Shown here piece after piece: positions 1-12,532 of a DNA stretch of 64,000 nt. This stretch comes from Tamarix chinensis (taxonomy: Eukaryota; Streptophyta; Magnoliopsida; Caryophyllales; Tamaricaceae). The DNA lies in assembly GCA_030549775.1 (NCBI GenBank), contig CM060175.1:33521262-33585261 (forward strand), in the 5' to 3' direction. The stretch's first letter is position 1, and each line of letters opens with the position of its first letter. Both the position numbers and the translations under genes were made by a program. The notes under the pieces were generated by a model. It was not told the DNA's origin. It was given only the letters and a program-made list of their open reading frames with translations, and searched no databases.

Positions 1-236
1 AAAATTATTTATCTAGTTTTAGGGTACTTGATTAGGAAAAGTAAACTAGGTTAAAATATATAGGTTTAGGATGGATTAACATAATATAAAAGATAAACTA
101 ATTAGGCTATATTTTTTAAGAATTTATCTTGGCATATAAATCAAATAATAGCAAATGAATTAAGTTAATATTTAAAGTTTATTTTAAAATATAATTTTAT
201 CAAAATTAATATTAAATAATATTTTGGGGTATTACA
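1..236 (+). repeat. Possible 3' end of an LTR
   Basis: The stretch is AT-rich and ends with TTTTGGGGTATTACA, close to the TTTTGGGGTGTTACA that closes the Tekay LTRs at 13196 and 22381. No primer-binding site follows and the body is too diverged to align by eye. It could be an LTR tail running in from outside the window, or chance similarity of AT-rich DNA. Confidence 0.3.
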
Positions 237-1100
237 CTTCACCTCTATCTAATATTTTCCCTTTTTTCAATATGTCTCATCTTTATAACTCGACTAGGAC
301 AATATTCGATTAAGTAACATTATTGAAGTGAATAACCCCTCTGATACTATATTCCTTCTTCCCAAACTTTAATTCTACCAACCCCTCGAATAAAGCCAAT
401 AACCTGCCTAACAAGTGTATAACCTTATATGCTAAGGCACTTTATTCTAGCATTCCTTTCTACTCTTATTTATCTATAAGGGAATTTCTTCAAGCCTGTC
501 AGCTTAGCACTTCTTAGTTTGTTCCCAATGCTTGGAGAATGGTGACAAGATTTTTGTAAGTTTGCTATTTGTTGGAAGTCTGACAAAAAATGGATTTGTT
601 CAAATATTTTTCAAAGTCTTAGGTCAACCATCATCCCTAAGATTCTAGTTAGTTCAAACTAGAGGCAAAAATAAGTTTATCATAGAGCCTCGATATTTTG
701 TTAAAAGGTGAAAGTTACAATACTTATTCATCTTTGGTGATTTAGTGTGGAATTTTCCCAAATGGGGCCAGCTTAACCCAAATGTAAGTGAGTGTCTACC
801 TTTATCTCTTGACTTGAAAGCTTGTGCGGATAAATTTCACAAGTCCATACAAGATGAGTGCATTGTTAATAACAAAAAAGTTGCAATCAATCCCATCATC
901 CTTAGGAAGATAGGGATAATTTTTGACATTCATGAGTAACATGACCTCATTTCATCATTTACACTCATTTAATGATTTAACCCATTTATCAAGATATGGA
1001 ATCATCCTTCTTAACATTTTTATAAATTTTAATGCATGAAAGGTTTGACAACAACCTACTGCCCTTGGTTTATCCAAAGGTATAAAAAAACCCCATCGTT
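237..1100 (+). pseudogene. Remnant of a plant gypsy-type transposon ORF (PF04195-like)
   Basis: No intact frame exists. One frame from about 428 reads, with several stops, as a block containing SIREFLQACQLS, FVPNAWRMVTRFL and KMDLFKYFSKS; another continues with YFVKRWKLQYLF and WNFPKWGQ, which includes the open 745-939 segment. This order resembles the N-terminal plant domain annotated as 'putative gypsy type transposon' (PF04195), usually located in large non-autonomous or Ogre-like gypsy elements. The similarity is from memory of the family pattern, not a search. Most of the interrupting stops are TAG. The function of the domain family is not established. It may belong with the open stretch at 1613-2008. 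Confidence 0.4.
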
Positions 1101-1612
1101 TGTCCTCCTAGTGGAACATTTATAACCATGGCAACTAAAAAAAAGGTATATATTCTAATGATATATCACTACCATATTTATTCATAATGACATTCGAAGA
1201 GCTCTTTTATCTTAAAAAAATCCCAAATCTTGGTCCTAAAAAACTATAGAAGAAATCAAAACTAAACAAGGTTAGTAATATAATAATTTTATAACGGCAT
1301 CAATTATTAACCCAGTCTTTAGTCCACTAGTTTTCCTTACAAAACACATTTTGTGGTCACTATGCTTGCCTATGTGATTATTGTTTCTTTATAATTCATT
1401 TACACTTAAAGAGGAAGGCCCACCTAAAGCAATCCCAAAAGTATCGATAGCTAAGAAGATTCCAAAGTCTTTATTTGGTCAATCCAAACCTCTATTTTCC
1501 CTACTCACTATTAGTCCCAAGATGTCAGCACAAAATTCTTTTTGAGCCTTTTTAGAGATTGACCAAAAATATAGGTAAGGCAATGATGAACCAATACTTG
1601 AGGGAACCTTAG

Positions 1613-2008
1613 CTTCCTTTTATCCTGACCCCTATTAAAGAGATTATAGTACTTGAAGAAGGGGATAATGAAGAGGAGGAAGGGATAGGAAGAGCAAGAA
1701 TTTTCCTAGGAACCAACACTATTCCTCCCCCATATGTAGAGACAAGCACAGTTGATGGTGGTACCTCAATAACATTTGTTAGACCATTAGGTGCTAATGG
1801 TACCACCTTTGCCGCTGTTATGTTAGATGGTCTTGATGTACAGGAACTGAAATTGGAGATTTTTGCTCAACATAAAGAATTTATTGAGAGTGGATATATC
1901 ATCTCCTTTGAAGATGATGGGATAACTTTAACCATGCCTGAATTCTACTCCTTCTTTAGCTCTCATCTTGAAGATATTGTATATAACAACCCCACTTTTA
2001 CTGCTTGA
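1613..2008 (+). pseudogene. Open stretch of about 131 codons, unrecognised
   Basis: The frame is open from just after a TAG at 1610 to a TGA at 2006-2008, with the first ATG only at 1820 (62 codons). The protein begins with an acidic segment (EEGDNEEEE), then a hydrophilic linker, then a C-terminal part with DVQELKLEIFAQHKEFIESGYI. I do not recognise it. It lies 3' of the gypsy-type remnant on the same strand and could be the downstream half of that ORF. It is unlikely to be a host gene, since no intron signals or neighbouring exons are visible. Confidence 0.25.
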
Positions 2009-2584
2009 TTTTTTTTGTGGAAGCATTAATCACTAAATGGGTGTTATTGCCACATTTAGCATAAGTACAATTCCCTCACCGTTTTATGTCAAGTGCTAAG
2101 GCTAAAATAAACTACAACAAAAGTAAATTAGCAAAAATATGAGACATTACATAAAAAAAGTTATGGGTAATATACTTTATACAATAATGGAAATTAAAAA
2201 CACTTAGGGATCTAAGAGTCCAAAGAAAACTTATTACATCAAAAATAAGTATCATAAGGTACAATACTAGTTTATATTATCTCTTAGACACAAAGGCCCA
2301 CTCTAAAAATGAGATCTCTTCTTATGGACTCTATTTATCCTTCCCACCGTTATATGCTTCATGCTACTCCATGGCCTTCATATAGTCATTTGTAAAAGTA
2401 GTATCGGTATAAATTTTGCGTAGTAAGTAAATCACAATATTTCACAAGAGGTTTTCACATAACCATGCAAAATCCGAAAAGCATAATGGAGCACAAAGCA
2501 TGTACCATAACCACATCCAAAAATGATGGAATAACATAAATAACAACATAATATTAATATAAAAGTTTCAAAACCATTTGAGTA
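2009..2584. other. No gene seen
   Basis: AT-rich sequence with no open frame above about 50 codons, no recognisable LTR terminus and no tandem repeat. Probably eroded repeat DNA between the gypsy remnant and the LINE fragment. Confidence 0.4.
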
Positions 2585-2604
2585 GTGCCCCTTTGTCCTT
2601 GCGA

Positions 2605-3957
2605 TGGGGAAGATTCAAAGGAAGAAGAACGACATGTTGCTGGTTCGACTGCCAGAGCTCGACCACTACCGATGGACACACGGGTAAATAACCCTTGTGA
2701 TGTTGATGAACATTCTGATCAAGACATTAATTTGCATTTTTTGAAAGGAATTTCTTTGCATCCATTACTTCAGAAATTGGAGAAAAGAGGTGAATCAAAT
2801 GATGCTTTGATCGAACCCTCGGTGACATAGAAAAACAAGAAAACCATAGACTCAACTTTGATTGCTTACAATTTCAATATAGACAATTCAAATCAACTAT
2901 CTCAAACTAAATTTGAGATCAAGCCCTCAAAAATTTGAAAGGATAATTTAATAAAAAATTGTAGGGAGGAAGGAGTCCTGAATCTTTCTTTCTCTCCCCC
3001 TATGATTGTAAATAGGGAAGCACAAGCTCAATTACAAAAATTAGAAAATTGAGACTGAGGAAAGGAAATGGGCGTATACTCTAGTGGGGATGGTAGCAGG
3101 ATATCAATCTTCTCATCCTCAAATGGTTAGATATCTAAAGGAAAATTGGACTAAAATTTTGACCATCCCTCAAATTTGCTTGCATGACCAGGGTTTCTTT
3201 CTCTTTAGATTTGATAGTGAAGCTGATTATCAATCTATCTTAAGAATGCCCTACTATTGCTATGGTGTTTGGCCATTTCCTAGAAAGAAATGGAATCCAA
3301 ATAAATCATTTAACAATGCTGAGTGGAGGAAAATGCCTTTATGGATCACTCTCCTTGGACTCCCTATAACTCAATGGTCTGTAGATTCCCATAGTAGAAT
3401 TGGTAGTTGCATTGTAGTTCCAATATGTTCTGATATGGTTATAGCCACAAAGTCAAGAGTTTCCTTCCCTAGATTTCTTATAGAGGTGGATGTGAGAATT
3501 CACATCAATGAACATATTTAGATTGCTTTACCTAATGGAAATGTGAGAAGCCAATCTATTCACTATGAATGGAGGCCAAAATTTTCCCCAAAATGTGATA
3601 GAGTAGGCCATGACCAGAATTCTCACTTACCTATGGCAATGCCAGAGAAGGGGAAATATTTCGAAAGAGTTTGGCAAGTGAAGAAGCAAAATACACCTCA
3701 AGAGCAGCACGTAATTTCAAAAAAGTGGAAATAAACCTGATCAGGGTCAATCTAGTTAAATGACCAAGCAAACCATGGAATTGAATGTAGGAAAAACTTC
3801 TGGTTATACTGATGATGATATTCTAACCATGTGTGACCCTACACATGCTAAGCAATTCTTAAATAAAATTGAGATAAGGAAGGGAAAGGAGATTCTCATT
3901 GAGCCTGGAGGGGATAGTAGACAGAATGCTACTATACCCTTGCTACCATTCCAATGA
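2605..3957 (+). pseudogene. LINE ORF1 (DUF4283-like domain, CCHC-type knuckle), broken
   Basis: ORF1 of plant L1 LINEs encodes an RNA-binding protein that packages element RNA. A start at 2605 gives MGKIQRKK, comparable to MAKKKRSS at 50429 in the better LINE; the frame then shifts to the 2585-2830 open stretch. The DUF4283-like domain is the open segment 3084-3521, with LHDQGFFLFRF and MPLWITLLGLPITQW matching HTSGFFLFKF and LPLWIKFPNLPLEFW in the other LINE. A decayed knuckle follows at 3570-3640 (YEWRPKFSPKCDRVGHDQ; first and last Cys lost). The final segment 3760-3957 ends in TGA at 3955, overlapping the ORF2 ATG at 3954 as ATGA. Confidence 0.75.
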
Positions 3958-5532
3958 ATCTTGCTGTGTGGAATGTCAAGGGTTTAAATAGTTCCCTAAA
4001 GTAGAAACTATTTAGTAGGTGTATTAAATATAATAATTTTCATATTGTTTACTCATTAGAGACTTGTGTGAAAGAAAAAATATGCTTGCTGTGTTAAAAG
4101 GCTTTGATAATCATTTCTCTGTCATTTACAACTATTCTGCCCATTATAATGGTAGGATTTGGATCCTTTGGAGAGCTGATATTTTGAATATCCAAGTTCT
4201 TGATGTTTTTGATTAGGTTATCCATTTTCATGTTGAACAGCCTGATGGAAACCATTATCATCTCCTTGTAGTGTATGCTCACAATAATAGAGGAGCTAGA
4301 CAATGTCTGTGGTCTCAACTCATAAATTTCCATTATGTGAAAAAAAGAAGCTTAGTTATTGGGGAATTTAATGTCATTCTCTCATGCTAGGAGAAAACTG
4401 GTGGCAATACTCATGTTGTAGATATTAATGATTTTGCAGGCTGTTTGTGTTATTGTGGATTAGGGGGGCTTCCAACTTTTAGTCCTACTTTTACTTGGTC
4501 TAATAATTAGTTAGGCCATGTAAGAGTTTGTTGTAAACTTGATAGAGCTCTTGGTGACAAAGAATGGTTTGAGTATTTTAATAATGCTTGGGTTGAGGTT
4601 GTTGAGGATTATATTTCTGATCATTGTAGACTTTAATTAAGGGATCATTATTCTAATAACATAGGGGAAAAACCTTTTATGTTCTTCAACTTTTGGACTT
4701 CTTCTCCCCATTTCTTACATTATGTGGCTCAGAACTGGAACCAACCATTTCAAGGATCCAAGCAATATAAATTGGTTGCAAAGCTCAAATATCTTAATTT
4801 TTTTTAAAGCAATGCAACTCTGAGCATTGTGGCAACCTACACAGGAAGGTGACCCAAGTAAGAGAATATTGGCTTAAATGTAGCCATGCCCTCCAATCTT
4901 CCCCTATAAATGAGGACTTGCAAATTCAAGAGAGTATGAGATGTAAATGGTGGCAACAGGTTAAAGTTGTAGAGCATTTCTTGCAACAGAAAACTAGGAT
5001 CCAATATATCATGTAAGGGGATGGAAAAGATGCTTTTTTCCATGAAAAGATTAAAGAGAGGAGGATATTTAATAACATTGTTACCCTGTATGATAACATA
5101 GGGACTAAGCTTACTTCTTATCTAGAGATTATCAATGATATCCATAATTTCTACACAAATTTATTGGGATCATAAGCTCCTATCCTTGAAATGGTTCACC
5201 CTAATATTATCAATCATGGACCTATTCTGAATAATGACCAAAGAGATTTTTTTTATCAAAACAAGTCACTGATAATGAGATTAAAGAAGCTATTTATAGG
5301 ATGGGAGATAACAAGGCTCCTAGCCCTGATAGATTTAATGCTCTTTTCTACAAATCTACTTGGTCCATTGTAGGAGGGATGTCATTGAATCTTTGAAGCA
5401 TTTTTGGGATACTGGGTACCTATTGAACTCTTTAAATAATAACTCTCTACACATTATTCCCAGAAAATCTTCCCCTACTACCATAAACGACTATAGACCT
5501 ATTTCTTGTTGCAATGTTGCCTACAAAATTAT
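3954..5532 (+). pseudogene. LINE ORF2 (AP endonuclease and N-terminal RT), broken and truncated
   Basis: The ATG at 3954 opens MNLAVWNVKGLN, the WNxxGLN signature that starts the endonuclease of L1-type ORF2. Downstream, in shifted frames and across many stops, I can follow the endonuclease and then the start of the reverse transcriptase (5270-5532): MGDNKAPSPDRFNALFYK and DYRPISCCNVAYKII, the RT region that precedes the catalytic palm. The RT active-site motif (ADD) is absent because E1 inserted after the KII codons. Compare MGDTKSPGIDGFSAGFYK and EFRPIACCNVLYKII in the LINE at 51981. Nonfunctional. Confidence 0.8.
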
Positions 5533-6431
5533 TGAAATGCCCCAAAAATATTTATTTTAAGAAGGATAATTAGATAAGGATTTATTAGGGAATTAATTTA
5601 ATTTATTATTTTTATTGGAATAGGAAGAAATTATTCAGGGCAAATTAAGAGGAAATTTACAAATTATTTTATAAGGGAAAATTTGGGCATTTTGCTAATT
5701 AAAAAGGAATTTAGGAAAAATCTTTTAAAAATCATAAATTAGCCTAAAAAGGAAATTTAATATTATTTTATTTAAAATATTTTTATTTAAATACCTAAAA
5801 TATTATAATTAATTTAGTTAACCCCAACTTAAAATTTTCTTTTTCCTTCTTCCTTTTTCTTTCTTTTCTTTCTTTTTCTTTTTGTTTCTTTCTTTTCCCT
5901 TTCTTTTTTCTGATTGGGCCTATCTACGGCCCAATCTCTTCTTTTTCTTTCTTCTCTTCCACGATCCATCCTCCCGTTTCTTTTTTTTCTTCCTTTGGTA
6001 GCCAGAGCAATACATATTGTGTCTTTTCTCCCTTGGAATAGTGTGTTCCATTTAAAATTTTTATAACCAATGTCAACCAGCCTACGTCTCCCTTCTTTTT
6101 CCTTTCTTTTTCCCCTAGTCGGCTGGTTCACCTTCTTGTTCCTCCTTCCTCCTCCACCGTCGACCTGCAGCTTCGTCGCCTCCAAAAATGGCGCCGCCGG
6201 CTACGCTTGACTTGACTAGCCGTTTCTCTTCTCTTTCTCTTCCCCTGGAATTGTAGCTCAACCTAACCTAACCCACTTTACTTTTCTTTTGCGCAAAACC
6301 CTTATTTTCCTACACAAAAGGTTGACCATGATTTGAATTTGCACCAGCCAATAAACGTTGCCGTCTACCCCAAACCCTATCTGCATTACCTTCCTACTGA
6401 CCCTCAGAACCCTACTTTCCCCTCCAAAATC

Positions 6432-6439
6432 TATAAATA
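6432..6439 (+). promoter_or_regulatory. TATA box of the E1 5' LTR
   Basis: TATAAATA within CTATAAATAGCCCC, about 900 bp into the LTR, following a long polypyrimidine tract. The same motif is found about 836-1177 bp into the LTRs at 8334, 17843, 28693 and (minus strand) 62039, so the U3/R border is probably just downstream. This implies that some 3.4 kb of LTR lies in the transcribed leader. Confidence 0.65.
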
Positions 6440-7129
6440 GCCCCTTATTGAGTGATCTTGAAAATTTTCCCCTAAAACACTAAGAACCTACCCAGCGCAC
6501 CACCACAACTTCAGACGCCTTTTCCTCCGCCGTCAGCCAACTACGTCGCCAGCTCTACCTACCTAAGTCTTCCCTGCACCTCTCTCTAACTAACTGAACC
6601 ACCCATCTCCCTCGATTCTTCTTGCATGAGCTACCATAGCCGTACAAAGTTCCTTACTCAGCTAACCAAACTTTTACACCTGCCGCCCTTCGCACCACCG
6701 TCCGCCACCACATCCGCCATTATAAATGTCTTCTGCACCTCCCAAAAATAGTTACCAACCCTCCTCTACCTTCCCCTACCTTTCTTTTCTCCTTTCTCCT
6801 TCTCCTCCTCTCTTTTTCTCTTTCTCTCCATTTCGGCCGCCACCTCTACTGTCGTGCGCCGCCGCCACTTGCTGCACCACCACACTCACTTTACTCCTCT
6901 CAGTCTAGGCTACCCCCAACACCTCAACCACCACCCTCGTTCTCCACTTCTTCTCAAATCTAAACTTTTTCTTTTTCTATCCTCTTTTTTGGCCATCGTC
7001 GCCGCCGCTGTGCACCATCGCCGGTGCCGCCCATCTCTACCGACCTAAGGTGAAACCCTAGACCCTCTCAACCATTCTCCCCTATTTATTTAAGCTCATT
7101 CTACTTTATTTAAAATTTTAGCCTTTATT

Positions 7130-7267
7130 CGATTATTATTATTATTATTATTTGGTTCAATATTAATGTTGTTGTTTCTTAGCAGGGTCGAGAGTTTATA
7201 TGAATTATTTAGGTTATTAGTTTTGAATGATTAATATTATAAGTAATAATAATATTATTATTATTTA

Positions 7268-7300
<33 letters not shown>

Positions 7301-7740
7301 GTTTTATTATTATTCTTACTATTACTATTATTTATTTAGAGGGCCGAAGCCCTATTTTATTTAAATAATTCAATTACTATTATTTCTATTATTAGTATTA
7401 TTATAAAGAATATGTGTTGATATTATGATTATTATTATTAGTAATGGTACTTTTACTATTTTACGGTAGAGTTGAAAGCCCTTCCTTATATTACTTTTGA
7501 TTTAAGTCATTTCATTATTATTATTATTACTATTATTATTATTATTATTACTATTTTATAATTCAATTAATATTTTATTACTATTATTACTACTATTTTT
7601 TATGAATAATGTCTTAATGATATTGTTAGTATTATTTTGGGTGGAGGGTAGAAGCCCTTATACCACCATCCGTTTTGAATCATATTATTATTATCATTAG
7701 TATTTTTGATATTATTTCGTGTAGTTATTATTGGTATAGT
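7130..7740 (+). repeat. ATT-rich microsatellite tract with short hairpins (E1 5' LTR)
   Basis: Impure (ATT)n/(ATTA)n runs are interrupted by GC-rich palindromes. Two are clear: AGGGC-CGAA-GCCCT at 7340-7353 and AGGGT-AGAA-GCCCT at 7645-7658 (one wobble pair). A weaker one is near 7470. Confidence 0.8.
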
Positions 7741-8328
7741 ATTATTTTATTAAAAATCCTAGTCTTAGGATAAGTTAGCAAAAAATAGTATTTTTAGGAG
7801 GAAATCTAATTCTAGTTTTTTCCTCATAATAGTTGAGACCAGTCAAAGCCCTAAAGAGGTATAGGAGCGTGCTCTAAGACCGGTGACATTTTAGGTAAGG
7901 TTGTAACTAAGGCCATTTATGCGTAATGTGTTTTACATCGGTAAGTGAGGTAAATTTTATATCATATGAACATTCTGTACAAGTACACAGGGCATACCCT
8001 GGTTTACAACATGATCATTTTGACAACAAAGATCTCCATACCATCGTAATGTGTTTTACATGCTTGCATGCCATGTGGTATAAAGTATAATGTATTTTAT
8101 GTGTATTTTTATAATTATTATATATGTAGTATGCCGTGGAGTTAAGATATGTTTCTGCGATATTTTTTAGCCTGTGTATTATGTGTATGGGTTATGTTTG
8201 TTATTTTGTATGGTGTGACCCATAAGGCATGCATGATATTTTTTGTAAAATGATGATGAGGAGTGTAATAATGTGGAGGGAGTGTTTACATGGATTTAGG
8301 GTTTGTATGGAGCTTGGGTTTCCATGGA

Positions 8329-8333
8329 GTTAG
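8329..8333 (+). repeat. Target-site duplication, left (GTTAG)
   Basis: GTTAG here is repeated exactly at 13197-13201, bracketing the solo LTR; 5 bp is the usual Ty3/gypsy duplication length. Confidence 0.9.
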
Positions 8334-9379
8334 TGAAATGCCCCAAAATTTTCTAATTTTATAAAGTATATTTAAATGAGATTTTATTAGAAAGATTTAA
8401 TTTAATAAATTATTTTTATTAAAATAAAAAGAGAATTAATAAGGGAAAATCTAGAATAAATTTATAAGTGTTTTAATTATGTGGAATTTTGGTATTTTAA
8501 CTAGATAAGGATTTTATTTTAGAAATTAATTAAATAAATTATTTTATTTAAAATAAGAATGAGAAAATAGTTTTAAATTAATAATAATTTTATAAATAAA
8601 TTAATTGGAGAAATTTAGTGTGTTTTATTAATTACAATGGAAATTATGGAAAATCTTTTAAAAGTCCTAATTTAGCCTAAAAAGGGATTTAAATAATATT
8701 TTATTTAAATATTATTATTTTTAAATATCCCAAATATTCTAATTAATTTAATTGAGCCAACCCACTATTTTTATTTTTCCCTTTTTCCTTTTTCCTTTTC
8801 TTTTTTTTCTTCTTCTTTTCTTTTTCTTTTCCTTCTTCTCCCCGAACTAGGCTAGCCCGGTGGCCCAGTATTCTCTTTTTCTTTTCCTTCGGTCCAGCCC
8901 ACACCCGCGCGACTTTGCCTCCTTCTGCCGCCCCTTGATGCGCCGCGTTTTACTTCTTTTTCAACTTAAACTCAGCGTTCCATTTAATGCCTCCTCCTGC
9001 GTTGCCCGACCGCCCGGTCTGCCCTTCTTTCTTTCTTTTCTTTTCCCCTGGACCGACCGGTCCAGCCCCCCATCTCCTTCTTTCTTCTTCCTCCTCTCTC
9101 CTCCGTCGCCGCTTCTGCAACTCCTGCGCCCGATAATGGTGGCGACGGCTACGCGGAACTTGACCGACCGATTCACCATTCTTTTTCCTCCTCTTGACTA
9201 GCACATTGACTTGGAACGATCAATTATCCTCAACTCTCGCTCGTTCCTTCTCTTTTGGCTTGCGAAATTTCGGCCCCGACCCAAATGAACGCTGGCCGAT
9301 TTCTGTCACCGGCCACCAAAACCCTAGCAATAAATACCATCCAGGCGACCCCCAAAACCATAATAATCCATCTAAACTC

Positions 9380-9387
9380 TATAAATA
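9380..9387 (+). promoter_or_regulatory. TATA box of the solo LTR
   Basis: TATAAATA within CTCTATAAATAGCC, about 1047 bp from the LTR start, in the same relative place as in the other Tekay LTRs. Confidence 0.65.
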
Positions 9388-9929
9388 GCCTAATGGTGGA
9401 TGTTTTCGAGACTTCTTCTTCTCGAAAACCCTAAGAGAGATCTGCCTGCCACCGCCCCGTTAGACGAATATCACTCCACCTCCGGCCAACTTCAACGCCT
9501 TATCTTGCTCCCAATCTCTTCCTTGCAATACCCCCTAATTAACTAAACTAACCACAACCTTCGATTCATCTTGTACAAGCCTCCATAATTGCACAAAGTT
9601 GGTTAGTTGCTTCGACAGAAAATTTCACCCGAGACGTTGAGCCACCTTCTACCACCACATGCGCCGCTTCTAACACCTATTAAACCAACTATTAACTCCT
9701 ACTAATTATCCTCTACAGCCCCATATAATTATTTTAATTTTCTTCCTCTCCATCACCCATTTTCCTAATTTTTGGCCCTTTTAGACCCATTTTCCGGCCA
9801 CCTCCGGGAACCATCGCCGGTGCCACCTTCATCCTCCAACTCAAGGTGATGCCATATACATTTTAAATACATTATTTCGAATTATTTATAATTATTCTTA
9901 TTTTATCCAAAATTTTAGTATTAATTCAA

Positions 9930-10545
9930 CTTTAATTATTATTATTATAATTATTATTATTAGTAATATTGACTGTATTCTAATTTCTAAATTTTGTTTA
10001 CAGGTCTGGAAGTATTATTTAGTAAGATACAGTAATTATCTCGGCCTTTACCTATTTGCTTAGATTTTTACATAATTCATGTTATTATTAATAATATTTA
10101 TAATAATATTATTATTAGTATAATTACTTGGTTGATACTTTGATTATTACTGGAAGAACAGAGGCCTTAAATTTTAATTATGCCTCGCATTTATAAAATT
10201 TATTAACATTATTAACATTTTTCAACATTATTTTAATTATATTACCATTATTACCTTTATTAAAATATAATATAAGTATATATATACATTATTAATTTTA
10301 TTATCACAATTCTGAATAATATTATGTGTATCATTGTGGGAGGGTTAGAAATCCAACTTTTAATTTTAAGAATTTTGATATCATTAATATCTAATATTCT
10401 ATTTATAAAAAGTATCATTAATATTATTGTACTTTATTTATATTACTAATTATTTTTATTACTATTATTCTTATTATTGTTATTATTATCATCATCATAG
10501 TTATGATATTATTAAATCTATTTTGAGAGAAGGGTAGAAACCCTT
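9930..10545 (+). repeat. ATT-rich tract with hairpin (solo LTR)
   Basis: Degenerate ATT/ATTA runs equivalent to 7130-7740. One good hairpin, AGGGT-AGAA-ACCCT, is at 10531-10544; the earlier GC-rich islands (near 10150 and 10335) have lost pairing. Confidence 0.75.
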
Positions 10546-11329
10546 AGCTTATCACCTTTTCAAAAGAAAATAAGTGAATTAATTATATTAGTTCCTATAA
10601 TTAATTATTAAATAGTAAAATGTCATCCTAAAACCAAACCTCGAAATAAGTTAGAATTATATAAGAGAGTCTAATTCTAGTATGCTTTGATATATTAGGA
10701 ACCCAATCAAATCCCTCAAGTTGATTAGGAGCATGCACCAAGACCGGTGACGTTTTAGGTAAGGAGTGCTAAGGCTTTTTATGTGCTTATATGTATTATG
10801 TGTTTTGCATGTTATGTATCTAGTGTTTATTATTATTAATTATTTTATATGTGGTATGACTTGGAGTTAAAGTATGTTTTTGTATGGCATGTGTGCTATA
10901 TGTATGTGACGATATGTGTTCTGACCCTGTAAGACATGCAGTTGAGGATGTTGATGTGGTTGTGTGGGGGAAAAGATGATAAAGTAGGATGGGGAAAGAA
11001 GTTGACTAAGGGAAGTGAGTTGACCTAATTCTATGGTTTTATAAGTAATAATCTAATTTATGGTTTTATGTGGAAGAGTATAATTTATGATTTTATGCAG
11101 AGAATATAATATATGGTTTTATTTGGGAGAATTTAATTTATGATGATAATTGGAAGAATCTAATTTATGATTTGTTTGGGGAAATCCAATTTATGGTTTT
11201 GCTTGAGAGATTCTAATTTATGAATTTATGTGGGAGAATTCTTGTATAGGAGAATCTAATTTGTGGTTATGAAAGGGGAGAATCTAATCAATTGTATTAT
11301 GTGGACAAATCTTTGGGTTTTAAATGATT

Positions 11330-11800
11330 TGAATCTTTGGGTTGGTATGGTTTGAATTTAGGGTTTGGTAAGGATGAGTCTTTGGTTTTGTGATGATTGA
11401 ATGTAGGGTTGGTATGGATGAATCTTGATGGTTTGAATTTAGGGTTTGGCATGGAAGAATCTTTATGGTTTGAATTTAGGGTTGGTATGGACAAATATTT
11501 GGGATTTACATGGTTTGAATCTAGGGTTTGGTGTGGATGAATCCTTAGTTTTGTGAGGAATGAATTTAGGGTTTTGTATGACGGAATCATGGTTTGTATG
11601 GCGGTATTTATGGTTGATGGTGGTATTAGGATTTGCATGGTGGTATTTATGGTTTGTATGATGTTATTAAGGTTGTATGGTGGTATTTATAGTTGTATGG
11701 TAGTATTAGGGTTTACATGGTGGCATTGATGGTTGAATGGCAGTATTAGGGTTTGCATGGTTGAATTTAGGGTTTCACATGGAATTTTAGGGTTTGCATG
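11330..11800 (+). repeat. TTAGGGTTT-rich degenerate minisatellite (solo LTR)
   Basis: Units of roughly 20-25 bp alternate TTAGGGTTTGCATGG-like and GGTGGTATTTATGG-like words. Many copies contain TAGGGTTT, the reverse complement of the plant telo-box core AAACCCTA. The minus-strand counterpart in LTR B is at 48060-48360. Confidence 0.7.
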
Positions 11801-12189
11801 AAAAAGGTTCAAAGGTTTGCATGGGAAGATTAATGTTTGCATGGGTATGAAATTTACATGTGAAAAGTTAATTTGGGATGTAAGGAACGTAATGTAAGTG
11901 TTGCTTGGGTGTTTGATCACTTGGGATGAAAAATAGAACGTGGAGCAAAATAAGGGTACGGAGGAGACTGAATTATGGTTTGTTGTGGTTAATTGAGGTC
12001 TATGGTGGCTGATTAGGGTTTTTGGTGTTATCATGTGTATGTGGTGATTAAGTGTAATTATGATTGTGGAATTTTATGATCTATGATGTGTGATGCATAA
12101 AGAGAATGATTTGAGTATATCCAGAATGAAAGCCTCTGAATAAGATACTTAAGACACTAATCACTTAAAGGGGAAGATTGTTGAGCCGG

Positions 12190-12532
12190 GTCCAGACCGA
12201 TCCACCGGTCAGAAATAGTGGTTAGGACATGATGTCCTATGTGTAACCGATCCACCGGTAATAATAGTGGTCAGGCTTTGTACCTGTGTGTTTCCGGCCC
12301 ACCGGCAATAATAGTGGGGTGACTCGAGCTCAATAAAAACAAACCCGAGTGACAAATGTTTAAAAGACACTAATTACTTAAAGGGGAACACCATGTGAGC
12401 AGGAACCAGACCGATCCACCGGTCAGGAATAGTGGTGTGGACTTTGTCCCGCAAGTGACCGATCCACCGGCGAATAATAGTGGTGTGGACTTTGTCCCGC
12501 AAGTGACCGGCCCACCGGCAATAATAGTGGGG
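12190..12532 (+). repeat. 2x3 CCACCGG repeat array (solo LTR)
   Basis: Six units of the form GACCGATCCACCGG followed by AATAGTGG lie at about 12195, 12245, 12293 and 12408, 12457, 12505. Spacing is 48-50 bp within each triplet. The triplets are separated by CTCGAGCTCAATAAA and a second copy of AGACACTAATNACTTAAAG. Each unit could fold into a CCAC/GTGG stem. Confidence 0.9.

Larger units (their letters stand above)
2585..5532 (+). mobile_element. L1-type LINE fragment, 3' half missing
   Basis: An ORF1 with a DUF4283-like domain and zinc knuckle is followed by an endonuclease/reverse-transcriptase ORF2, the layout of plant L1 LINEs. The copy is old, with many stops and frameshifts. It stops inside the reverse transcriptase at 5532, exactly where the LTR of element E1 begins (TGAAATGCCCC), after the five bases ATTAT that would be the target-site duplication. 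The missing 3' half is not found elsewhere in the window; it should lie beyond the deleted right end of E1. The 5' limit is uncertain: the earliest homology to the better LINE at 50429 is near 2605. Confidence 0.85.

Noticed and set aside
6726..7048. Pro/Ser-rich frames after the LTR TATA (also 19238-19613, 29426-29686)
   Set aside because: C-rich LTR segment; frames differ among LTR copies in phase and length and show no domain.
11297..12034. Minus-strand frames of 113 and 115 codons in the solo LTR
   Set aside because: Antisense translations of the TAGGGTTT-rich minisatellite; repeated short peptides, no counterpart in other copies.
12190..12532. Regular 48-bp spaced repeats resembling a CRISPR array
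   Set aside because: The DNA is eukaryotic LTR sequence. The intervening sequences are themselves similar and the same array occurs in every LTR, so it is a retrotransposon repeat.
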